Origin: Clostridia bacterium
GTDB taxonomy: Bacteria > Bacillota > Clostridia > Oscillospirales > Acutalibacteraceae
NCBI GenBank assembly: GCA_900768035.1
Contig: CAAGBH010000168.1
Span: forward strand, 1-7,146
Length of the DNA: 7,146 nt
Reading direction: 5' to 3'
In this document: positions 1-5,593 of the stretch, in pieces
Layout: each line of letters starts with the position of its first letter
Numbering within the stretch: position 1 is the first letter of the stretch
The notes under the pieces: generated by a model
Database searches by the model: none
What the model was told of the DNA's origin: nothing
Seen by the model: only the letters and a program-made list of their open reading frames with translations
Position numbers and translations under genes: made by a program

Positions 1-13
1 GCTCTTCCGATCT
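1..13. other. Illumina adapter remnant at contig end
   Basis: The first 13 bases, GCTCTTCCGATCT, are identical to the 3' end shared by the Illumina TruSeq-type adapters. They sit exactly at position 1. An exact 13-base match at the very end of a sequence is not credible as chance. It should be treated as untrimmed library sequence, not genomic DNA, and it marks this position as a contig end. Confidence 0.93.
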
Positions 14-41
14 GACGAATGTTGTGATTAATTTGATATTT

Positions 42-77
42 TTAAGGATTGTCATTTACGGCAATCCTTAATTTTTT
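42..77 (+). terminator. Rho-independent terminator of a gene lost off the left edge
   Basis: TTAAGGATTG (42-51) pairs with CAATCCTTAA (62-71). Two more pairs, T-G and C-G, close the loop, giving about 12 bp with an ATTTAC loop. Six T residues follow at 72-77. The T tract lies on the plus-strand side. It probably ends a plus-strand gene whose body lies left of the contig end. Only 28 genomic bases precede the hairpin, so the gene cannot be identified. Confidence 0.75.
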
Positions 78-120
78 GTTATATATCAATAGAGAAGTAT
101 ACCCTGAAAATTTTATATCC

Positions 121-150
121 AATTATACTAAATGAATATTTAGTATAATT
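121..150. repeat. 30-bp perfect palindrome (13-bp arms)
   Basis: AATTATACTAAAT (121-133) and ATTTAGTATAATT (138-150) are exact reverse complements around a GAAT loop. The arms contain only two G-C pairs. No T tract follows, so it is not an ordinary terminator. It could be an operator, a cruciform-prone site or a transcript hairpin, and nothing in the sequence decides between these. Confidence 0.85.
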
Positions 151-299
151 AAGGGGAGCCGATAAACCCTTTATATATAAGGTTTCTGTTGATTTATCTA
201 TTTTTAATCCAATTTATACTGTTTAATGTTTTTCTTATATAGTAATATGTGAAATTAATCTTTTTAAAACTAAAATCAAAATTTGAAAAAATTTTTCCT

Positions 300-372
300 T
301 ATTTTTCATCGAATAACTTTTTTCAAAATGATACCTACATCGTTTTAAAAATTTCTATTCGATGATATTTTT
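300..372. repeat. 60-nt imperfect inverted repeat with 7-bp flanking direct repeats (MITE-like)
   Basis: Two 27-nt arms (306-332 and 339-365) surround a 6-nt loop. The outer 10 bp are perfect (TCATCGAATA against TATTCGATGA). The inner 8 bp pair with one G-U. The middle 9 bp pair poorly, with 4 of 9 matching. The repeat is flanked by TATTTTT at 300-306 and again at 366-372, which resembles a 7-bp target-site duplication, although such T-rich heptamers are common by chance here. There is no coding capacity. A non-autonomous element or a structured RNA are both possible. Confidence 0.5.
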
Positions 373-413
373 AAAAACTTTTTCAAAAAATAAAAAATTA
401 TAATAAAAAAGAC

Positions 414-442
414 TTGATTTTATGATTCTTATAATGTATAAT
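414..442 (+). promoter_or_regulatory. Sigma-70-type promoter of the tRNA-Leu gene
   Basis: TTGATT (414-419) serves as the -35 box and a perfect TATAAT (437-442) as the -10 box, with a 17-nt spacer. A second TATAAT lies at 430-435 but would leave only a 10-nt spacer. Transcription should start near 449, about 13 nt before the mature tRNA. Confidence 0.8.
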
Positions 443-461
443 AGCAAAGTCAAGTTAATTT

Positions 462-548
462 GCCGGTGTGATGGAATTGGCAGACGTAGTGGACTCAAAA
501 TCCACCGCTGGCGACAGCGTGCCGGTTCGAGTCCGGCCACCGGCACCA
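462..548 (+). tRNA. tRNA-Leu (anticodon CAA)
   Basis: This is an 87-nt class II tRNA that decodes the leucine codon UUG. The acceptor arm GCCGGTG (462-468) pairs with CACCGGC (538-544), followed by discriminator A545 and an encoded CCA tail (546-548). The anticodon stem GTGGA/TCCAC encloses the loop CTCAAAA, which places CAA at 496-498. The long variable arm CGCTGGCGACAGCG (506-519) is characteristic of tRNA-Leu and tRNA-Ser. The T arm is GCCGG-TTCGAGT-CCGGC (521-537). All arms are intact. It has its own promoter upstream and a terminator directly downstream, so it appears to be a single-gene transcription unit. Confidence 0.97.
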
Positions 549-553
549 TATCT

Positions 554-597
554 AGAACCTCGACACGCATTTCACGTAGTTGAGGTTCTTCTTTTTT
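554..597 (+). terminator. Terminator of tRNA-Leu
   Basis: AGAACCTCGAC (554-564) pairs with GTTGAGGTTCT (579-589) as 11 bp with one G-U. An inner ACG/CGT helix can form. A T-rich tract follows to 597. It begins 6 nt after the tRNA CCA. The T tract is on the plus side only, so it serves the tRNA transcript. Confidence 0.88.
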
Positions 598-617
598 ATC
601 ATTTTCAACCTCAGACC

Positions 618-652
618 AAAAAGACGATTGCAATTGGCAATCGTCTTTTTTT
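618..652. terminator. Bidirectional terminator between tRNA-Leu and rubrerythrin
   Basis: GACGATTGC (623-631) and GCAATCGTC (637-645) form a perfect 9-bp stem around AATTG. It is flanked by five A residues on the left and seven T residues on the right, so it can terminate in both directions. On the minus strand it lies 57 nt past the rubrerythrin stop codon and is the evident terminator for that gene. On the plus strand it backs up the tRNA terminator. Confidence 0.88.
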
Positions 653-708
653 ATTACCTATTCAATTATCATAAATTCCCTATTGTTAAAAAATTAACAA
701 AATATATA

Positions 709-1305
709 CTATATCTTTGCGTATGGCGCTAATTCTAATCTGATGAAATATCCTTTATCGTGATGGCATACTGGACAAACATCAGGAACTTGCTTACCTT
801 TATAAATATTTCCGCAATTTAAGCACATCCATTCACATTCAACATCAGATACAAACAATTTGTTTTCTTTTAAAAGTTTAGCAAAATGCTGAAAGCGCTC
901 TGCGTGTGTTTTTTCGATAATTGCAATATCTTTAAAAGAGCCTGCAACCTGCATCTGCCCTTCCCTCTCAGCAACCTCGGCAAATGATTTATAAATATCA
1001 TCGTGTTCTTCAAATTCATTATGTGTTGCGTTTTCAAGCAACTCAACAACCGAGTTTGTTACTTCAACGGGATAACTGCCATCAATTTGAATATTTTCAC
1101 CCGATAACTCGCTGAGATGCTTCATAAATACATTTGCATGTGCCAATTCCTGATTTGCGGTGAAATTGAAAATTGCTTCAATAACATAGAGCCCTTGCTT
1201 TTTAGCAATTTCTGCGGCAAAGGTATAACGGTTTCTTGCCTGACTTTCACCCGCAAAAGCACGCATTAAATTTGTTTTTGTTTCACTTTCTTTGAAATTT
1301 ACCAT
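709..1305 (-). CDS. rbr: Rubrerythrin
   Basis: This is a cytoplasmic non-haem iron peroxidase that reduces hydrogen peroxide to water, fed by NADH through rubredoxin-type carriers; it is a hallmark of oxidative-stress defence in anaerobes. The product has 198 residues, a normal length. The ferritin-like four-helix diiron domain spans about residues 8-140. Its likely iron ligands are E20 (FAGES), E53 and H56 (NQELAH), E97 and E100 (NEFEEH), and E131 and H134 (EKTH). A C-terminal rubredoxin-like domain carries C161-x2-C164 and C177-x2-C180 for the FeS4 site. I start at ATG 1305 because GGGAG lies 8 nt upstream. A longer reading from TTG 1320 would translate that ribosome site and add five residues unlike the family. 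It appears to be monocistronic: the carboxypeptidase terminator lies just upstream and a bidirectional terminator downstream. No confident promoter or PerR box was seen. Confidence 0.96.
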   Translation of the reverse strand: MVNFKESETKTNLMRAFAGESQARNRYTFAAEIAKKQGLYVIEAIFNFTANQELAHANVFMKHLSELSGENIQIDGSYPVEVTNSVVELLENATHNEFEEHDDIYKSFAEVAEREGQMQVAGSFKDIAIIEKTHAERFQHFAKLLKENKLFVSDVECEWMCLNCGNIYKGKQVPDVCPVCHHDKGYFIRLELAPYAKI

Positions 1306-1313
1306 ATAATCAA

Positions 1314-1318
1314 CTCCC
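1314..1318 (-). promoter_or_regulatory. Shine-Dalgarno site that fixes the rubrerythrin start
   Basis: On the minus strand GGGAG, within GGGAGTTGAT, lies 8 nt before ATG 1305. It matches the 16S anti-SD well. It overlaps the alternative TTG codon at 1320, which therefore should not be used as the start. Confidence 0.85.
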
Positions 1319-1352
1319 AATATTAAAATTTACAAAATTTTGCTAAATATAC

Positions 1353-1382
1353 AAAAAAGCGGACAATTTAATGTCCGCTTTT
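1353..1382 (-). terminator. Terminator of the carboxypeptidase gene, overlapping its stop codon
   Basis: On the plus strand GCGGACA (1359-1365) pairs with TGTCCGC (1372-1378) around ATTTAA, and AAAA/TTTT extend the stem. Read on the minus strand, six T residues follow (1358-1353). The stop codon (1370-1368) lies in the loop and the last sense codons form the 5' arm. It insulates the rubrerythrin gene from the upstream cluster. Confidence 0.9.
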
Positions 1383-2753
1383 AAAATTGAAATAATCTAA
1401 TGGCTCTTTTGAATCAAATTCTGCTTGAAGAATCTTTCTTTTCTCGAGCCTTTTTAATTTTTCTTTTTTGCGTTTATAAATAACAATTTTCTTTCTAATA
1501 ATCAACAATAAAAATATCAGAACTAAACTGCCGATTATAATTAAAGATATGAAAACATAAAAATCAATTTTATGCCAGAAAGACAACCACCAGTGCGCTT
1601 TGACTGTATTGTTTGCAACCGTATCTGATACACCTAAAATCCTGTTATTTAACATTACAGAGGCTTTTCCTAAATTATCACCGTAATTAACGGGATTGGG
1701 CAATAAACCGTCTGCACGCAATTTATCGCATTTATATGAAATAGAAACACCGCTTAAATCGATACCCTTAGGCAATGTTGCAAAAACATCGTTTTTAAGC
1801 ACAGTATCAACATTTTTATTATATGTTTCATAAACATTATGTTTAGCAACAAGTTGACCTTTAGAAGCAACCTTAACAGTCTCATAAGTTTCAAAGGCAT
1901 ATTTAAAAATTTCTGCCGCCTCTAAGAATTCAGTACGAACATATCCCCATCTTTCCCATTTTTCAGGACAATTTAAGAGTATACAAATATATCTTACGCC
2001 GTCTTTTTCAGCAGATGCCGCCAAACATCGACCTGCTTGCTCAGTATTACCCGTCTTAAGACCTGTTGCATATTTATAATAATATCCGCTGTTTTCAATT
2101 TTCATAAAATTAGTGGTGCGGATATCTCTTGTGCCTTGCTTATTAGTTGCAGGAAAAGTGTATTCAATAGTTTGTGCTATTTTTGCTAAAGTTTCATTAT
2201 TTAAAAAATTATCGGCTAAAACTGCTAAATCTTTAGCGGTGGTATAATGATTATCATCGTGCAAACCGTGAGGATTTGCGAAGTTAGAATCGGTCATACC
2301 TATTTCTTTCGCTTTCTCGTTCATAAGATTTGCAAAAGAATAATTGTCACCGCAAAAATGCTCTGCCAAAACATTAGCCGCATCATTACCTGATGGCAAA
2401 ATTAATGAATATAATAACTGACGAACTGTAAGAACTTCACCGATTTTCAAACCTGCCGTTGAAGAACTTGTGCCGTATAAAGATTTAATAGCATTTTCGG
2501 ATACAGTTGCTTTATCAGCATCTATATCGGTCGACAAATCAACCGCAATCAAAGCGGTTAACATTTTTGTCAGCGAAGCAGGATACATTCTGACATTTTC
2601 ATTTATGGAATCAACAACCTCATCGTTATCGGGGTTATATAACACATAGCCTGCTGAAGTAATATTCGGTTTTTGGGGTAGCGAAGTTTCAGCAAATACA
2701 GAAAAACTGCAAAAACAACACAGACAAATCAATACTACTATTTTCTTAAACAT
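1368..2753 (-). CDS. Serine-type D-Ala-D-Ala carboxypeptidase (Peptidase S11, DacF/PBP5 type)
   Basis: The enzyme removes the terminal D-alanine from peptidoglycan pentapeptides outside the membrane, limiting cross-linking. The protein has 461 residues. A signal peptide covers about 1-21, with a plausible cleavage after VFA. The catalytic domain (about 30-270) has all three penicillin-binding motifs: S60-L-T-K63 with nucleophile S60, S121-G-N123, and K233-T-G235. A PBP5-type C-terminal beta domain follows at about 290-380. Unlike PBP5, which ends in an amphipathic helix, this protein has a real transmembrane segment at about 397-419 and then a strongly basic tail of roughly 40 residues, predicted cytoplasmic. 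ATG 2753 is preceded by AGGTG. It is the third gene of the minus-strand cluster, 18 nt after the nth stop. A sporulation role (dacF) or a vegetative one (dacA) cannot be told apart here. Confidence 0.95.
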   Translation of the reverse strand: MFKKIVVLICLCCFCSFSVFAETSLPQKPNITSAGYVLYNPDNDEVVDSINENVRMYPASLTKMLTALIAVDLSTDIDADKATVSENAIKSLYGTSSSTAGLKIGEVLTVRQLLYSLILPSGNDAANVLAEHFCGDNYSFANLMNEKAKEIGMTDSNFANPHGLHDDNHYTTAKDLAVLADNFLNNETLAKIAQTIEYTFPATNKQGTRDIRTTNFMKIENSGYYYKYATGLKTGNTEQAGRCLAASAEKDGVRYICILLNCPEKWERWGYVRTEFLEAAEIFKYAFETYETVKVASKGQLVAKHNVYETYNKNVDTVLKNDVFATLPKGIDLSGVSISYKCDKLRADGLLPNPVNYGDNLGKASVMLNNRILGVSDTVANNTVKAHWWLSFWHKIDFYVFISLIIIGSLVLIFLLLIIRKKIVIYKRKKEKLKRLEKRKILQAEFDSKEPLDYFNFKSGH

Positions 2754-2771
2754 TCTACACCTATTAATGAA

Positions 2772-3398
2772 TTAAAATTTTTTAGGACAAATATCATTCA
2801 AAATGCAAGTTTCACACTTTGGTTTTCGTGCGATGCAAACATCCCTGCCGAACAAAACTGTTCTATGGCAAAAATCGTTCGATTTATCGGGCGGTAAAAA
2901 TTTACGCATCTCATTTTCAACAGTTAAAGGATTTGTGCTTTTAACAAAACCTAAACGGTTACAAATTCTTATAAAATGAGTATCTGTAACTACCGCCGGT
3001 TTTCCGTATACATCACCGCAAACTAAGTTTGCAGTTTTTCTGCCAACACCCGAAAGCGTTGTTAAGTCTTCAATATTATCAGGCACAATTCCGTTAAAAT
3101 CAGACATAATTTTCTGTGCAATCAATATCAAATCTTTTGCCTTGGTTTTATACAGACCGCAAGTTTTAATAAGCTCCTCTACCCTATTTATATCAGCCTT
3201 TGCCATTGTTTCAGGTGTTGGAAACTCTTTAAATAACTGCGGTGTAACAATATTAACACGCTTATCAGTGCATTGCGCAGAAAGTCTCGTTGCGATAAGC
3301 AACTGAAAAGCATCTTTATAATCAAGCGAGCAAATCGCCTCTGGATATAGTTTTTCAAGACGATTTACCGCTTCTAAAACTCTTTGTGGTTTACGCAT
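2772..3398 (-). CDS. nth: Endonuclease III (DNA glycosylase/AP lyase)
   Basis: This base-excision repair enzyme removes oxidised pyrimidines and cleaves at abasic sites. The 208 residues fit the family length. The helix-hairpin-helix LSGVGRKTA (about 115-123) holds catalytic lysine K121, and the catalytic aspartate is D139 in TDTH. The C-terminal iron-sulfur loop has C188-x6-C195-x2-C198-x5-C204, exactly the spacing that binds [4Fe-4S] in this family. T138 stands where many members have valine before the aspartate. The start overlaps the end of the upstream membrane-protein gene by 8 nt (ATGCGTAA), and no good Shine-Dalgarno is visible, so translation is probably coupled to that gene. The carboxypeptidase gene follows after 18 nt. 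Confidence 0.97.
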   Translation of the reverse strand: MRKPQRVLEAVNRLEKLYPEAICSLDYKDAFQLLIATRLSAQCTDKRVNIVTPQLFKEFPTPETMAKADINRVEELIKTCGLYKTKAKDLILIAQKIMSDFNGIVPDNIEDLTTLSGVGRKTANLVCGDVYGKPAVVTDTHFIRICNRLGFVKSTNPLTVENEMRKFLPPDKSNDFCHRTVLFGRDVCIARKPKCETCILNDICPKKF

Positions 3399-4440
3399 TA
3401 GCAGATTGTAGTTTCAAGTCGCCCGATTTTATGAGATTTAATTTTCTCATAGCCTCAGCAACTGCTAAAGATATTACTGCCGGCAAAATAAAGTGCATAA
3501 CTGCGATTTCAAGTAAAGTGATAACAGGTGTTACACCGCTTGCAACCATACTGTCATAAGCCATAAACTGACCAACAAGACCTGCAGAACCCATACCTGA
3601 ACCCACAGGGTTGCTAACCATTTTAAGCACAGCCGAAGCCACAGGACCTAAAATTGCACTTGAAATAATTGAAGGCAACCAAATAAGTGGATTTCTAACA
3701 ATATTAGGAATTTGAAGCATTGATGTACCAACACCTTGCGCAATCAGACCGCCGACTTTGTTCTCACGGTAACTGATAACTGCAAAACCTACCATATTAC
3801 AGCAACAGCCGATTGTAGCAGCGCCAGCAGCAAGACCGCTAAGTCCCATTGAAATACCAATTGCCGCTGAGGAAATTGGCAATGTCAAAAGAATACCCAT
3901 AACTACAGAAACGATTATACCGCCGATTATTGGGTTTTGCTCAACATTTATGTTAACAAGTGAGCCGATCCATTTCATTGCGCTTGATATGTAAGGTCCA
4001 ACGAAATAACCCGCAGTAGCGCCTGTAAGAATACAACAAATTGGTGTTACGATTATATCAACCTTTGTTCTGCCTGAAACTAAGAAACCGATTTCAATAG
4101 CAATGTAAGCCGCAATAAATGCACCTAAAGGTTCACCCGGAGCACCAACCGTAAATGCTTGATTTGAAAGATTTGGGAAAGCACCAATCATACCTGTAAC
4201 TGCAGCCGCAACAGTTGTAAGCGGAGACGCTTTTAATTTACAAGCAACACCAACACCGATACCGGCGCCTGTGAGTGTTTTGGCAACACTGCCCATAGCG
4301 TTAAGGTAATCACCAACGACATTTGCGCCAACGAGTTTTGCAATCTGACAGATAATCGTACCGATTATAAGCGTCGAAAACAAACCGTAAGCCATACCTG
4401 AAAGTCCGTCAATAAAAAGACGGTTCAAATACTTTTTCAT
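3391..4440 (-). CDS. PfoR-like / PTS EIIC family 2 membrane protein
   Basis: This 349-residue polytopic protein has about 8-9 hydrophobic segments across residues 13-330. Its features match the PTS_EIIC_2 family that includes PfoR of Clostridium perfringens, named for an effect on perfringolysin expression: the PGEPLGA stretch at about 101-107, a GCCCNMVGFA segment at 211-220, NPxxWxP at 250-256, and GSGMGSAGLVGQ at 280-291. Family knowledge gives a sugar-permease fold but no firm substrate. There is no fused EIIA or EIIB domain, and no PTS partner gene lies in the window, so sugar phosphorylation cannot be assumed. Start ATG 4440 follows GGAAG by 6 nt. It is the first gene of the cluster with nth and the carboxypeptidase, transcribed from the promoter at 4476-4504. 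Confidence 0.85.
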   Translation of the reverse strand: MKKYLNRLFIDGLSGMAYGLFSTLIIGTIICQIAKLVGANVVGDYLNAMGSVAKTLTGAGIGVGVACKLKASPLTTVAAAVTGMIGAFPNLSNQAFTVGAPGEPLGAFIAAYIAIEIGFLVSGRTKVDIIVTPICCILTGATAGYFVGPYISSAMKWIGSLVNINVEQNPIIGGIIVSVVMGILLTLPISSAAIGISMGLSGLAAGAATIGCCCNMVGFAVISYRENKVGGLIAQGVGTSMLQIPNIVRNPLIWLPSIISSAILGPVASAVLKMVSNPVGSGMGSAGLVGQFMAYDSMVASGVTPVITLLEIAVMHFILPAVISLAVAEAMRKLNLIKSGDLKLQSANA

Positions 4441-4475
4441 TTTTTACTTCCTTTCAAAAATTACATATTAACATT

Positions 4476-4504
4476 ATTATACAAAAAATTCTTTAATTTA
4501 ACAA
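4476..4504 (-). promoter_or_regulatory. Promoter of the EIIC-nth-carboxypeptidase cluster
   Basis: On the minus strand TTGTTA (4504-4499) and a perfect TATAAT (4481-4476) are separated by exactly 17 nt. The predicted start near 4469 gives a leader of about 28 nt carrying the AAGGAAG ribosome site. It lies in the divergent region shared with the D-lactate dehydrogenase gene. Confidence 0.72.
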
Positions 4505-4512
4505 TAGTGTAT

Positions 4513-4541
4513 ATGACAAAATTTTTAGAAAATAATAAAAA
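4513..4541 (+). promoter_or_regulatory. Possible promoter of D-lactate dehydrogenase
   Basis: ATGACA (4513-4518, five of six consensus bases) and TAAAAA (4536-4541, four of six) are 17 nt apart. This is the best plus-strand pair I found before the gene, but the -10 box is weak, and other registers in this AT-rich stretch cannot be excluded. Confidence 0.35.
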
Positions 4542-4554
4542 ATATTAGTGAATT

Positions 4555-4558
4555 GGAG
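4555..4558 (+). promoter_or_regulatory. Shine-Dalgarno site that fixes the dehydrogenase start
   Basis: GGAG, within TTGGAGTGG, lies 7 nt before ATG 4566. An in-frame GTG at 4548 would place this site inside the coding region and add six residues, so ATG 4566 is preferred. Confidence 0.85.
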
Positions 4559-4565
4559 TGGTTTT

Positions 4566-5546
4566 ATGAAAACAATAGCCTTTTTCGATACAAAAAGTTA
4601 TGACAAAGAGAGTTTTTTAGCAAACAATGATGACGAATTAAATATTCGTTTTTTTGAAAACAAATTAAACGAAGATACCGTAAGTATGGCGGCTTGCTGT
4701 GACGGAATCTGCGCTTTCGTTAATGACACAATTAATAAAGAAGTTATTGAAAAACTAGAACAGTTTGGTGTAAAAATTATCGCATTACGGTGTGCGGGTT
4801 ATAATAATGTTGATATGAAATATGCCAATGGCAGAGTTTCGGTTGTGAGAGTTCCTGCATATTCCCCATACGCTATCGCAGAACATACAATGGGTATGAT
4901 TTTAATGTTGAACAGAAAACTGCACCGTTCATATATCAGAACAAGAGACCACAACTTTTCACTCGAAGGTCTTACAGGTTTTGATTTAAATAATAAAACT
5001 GTCGGTATTATTGGAACAGGTAAAATCGGTATTGCTTTTTCGAAGGTTTGTCAAGGCTTTGGAATGAATATTTTGGGATATGACCCATACGAAAACAAAG
5101 AATTTTGCGGAAAATATGTAACCCTTGAAGAATTATTAAAAACAAGCGATATTGTATCACTTCATTGTCCTCTTACTAAAGATAATCAGTATTTAATAAA
5201 CGAAGATACCATAAAAATTATGAAAAAAGGCGCTTATATTGTAAATACCTCCCGTGGTAAACTTATAGATACGCAAAGTTTAATTAATGGTCTTAAAAGT
5301 GGTAAAATCGGTGCCGCAGGTCTCGATGTTTATGAGGAAGAAACCGAACTATTTTTTGAGGATTTTTCAGATGAGATTATAAAAGACGATATGCTTTCAA
5401 GCCTAATTTCTATGCCAAATGTTATTGTTACTTCACATCAGGCTTTCTTAACAAGAGAAGCACTCGATTCAATAGCAAAAACTACACTTGAAAATTTGAA
5501 AGAATTTTTTGAAAGCGGTAAATGTAAAAACGCAATTAATATTTAA
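4566..5546 (+). CDS. ldhA: D-lactate dehydrogenase (2-hydroxyacid dehydrogenase family)
   Basis: This cytoplasmic enzyme reduces pyruvate to D-lactate with NADH, regenerating NAD+ in fermentation. The product has 326 residues, typical for the family. The Rossmann NAD-binding fold carries G150-T-G-K-I-G155 and D173, expected to hold the NAD ribose. The catalytic triad is R230 (NTSRG), E259 (DVYEEE) and H291 (SHQAF). Its spacing of 29 and 32 residues equals that of the Lactobacillus D-LDH triad R235-E264-H296. VPAYSPYAIAEH (about 96-107) and VTSHQAFLTREAL (about 288-300) are characteristic of the LdhA branch, not of phosphoglycerate or hydroxyisocaproate dehydrogenases, although the exact 2-oxoacid range needs enzymology. 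It is divergent from the EIIC-like gene and followed 47 nt later by a phosphatase gene, with no terminator between. Confidence 0.92.
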   Translation: MKTIAFFDTKSYDKESFLANNDDELNIRFFENKLNEDTVSMAACCDGICAFVNDTINKEVIEKLEQFGVKIIALRCAGYNNVDMKYANGRVSVVRVPAYSPYAIAEHTMGMILMLNRKLHRSYIRTRDHNFSLEGLTGFDLNNKTVGIIGTGKIGIAFSKVCQGFGMNILGYDPYENKEFCGKYVTLEELLKTSDIVSLHCPLTKDNQYLINEDTIKIMKKGAYIVNTSRGKLIDTQSLINGLKSGKIGAAGLDVYEEETELFFEDFSDEIIKDDMLSSLISMPNVIVTSHQAFLTREALDSIAKTTLENLKEFFESGKCKNAINI

Positions 5547-5548
5547 AC

Positions 5549-5577
5549 TTGTTTTTTAGTTTTAGGCATGTTATACT
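5549..5577 (+). promoter_or_regulatory. Possible extended -10 promoter before the phosphatase gene
   Basis: TATACT (5572-5577, five of six) is preceded by TG at 5569-5570, forming an extended -10 element. TTGTTT (5549-5554) sits 17 nt upstream as a weak -35 box. The predicted start near 5584 leaves a leader of only about 10 nt, which just contains the ribosome site. Read-through from ldhA is the alternative. Confidence 0.42.
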
Positions 5578-5583
5578 TTATTC

Positions 5584-5589
5584 GGTGAT
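5584..5589 (+). promoter_or_regulatory. Ribosome site for a TTG start
   Basis: GGTGAT matches the 3' half of the consensus AGGAGGTGAT and lies 4 nt before TTG 5594. It supports that codon over GTG 5585 and TTG 5549, neither of which has a Shine-Dalgarno site. Confidence 0.6.
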
Positions 5590-5593
5590 TATT

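Larger units (their letters stand above)
78..413. other. AT-rich intergenic region without a supportable gene
   Basis: No reading frame here has a credible start, ribosome site or protein-like composition on either strand. The stretch is very AT-rich with long A and T runs. It holds two inverted repeats that are listed separately (121-150 and 300-372). A loose direct repeat is also visible: CCAATTATACT at 119-129 and CCAATTTATACT at 209-220. Confidence 0.7.

Noticed and set aside
14..31. Possible last codons of a gene just after the adapter (frame ending in TAA at 29-31)
   Set aside because: Five codons next to an artefactual end cannot be distinguished from chance, even though a terminator follows.
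355..674. Open frames on both strands across the tRNA-Leu gene (92 and 68 codons)
   Set aside because: They translate the tRNA and its terminator; none has a ribosome site or protein-like composition outside that structure.
1321..1358. Promoter for rubrerythrin, with TTGTAT/TAAATT-like boxes and a possible PerR site
   Set aside because: Boxes match poorly at allowed spacings and no PerR-type palindrome is visible, so it was not annotated.
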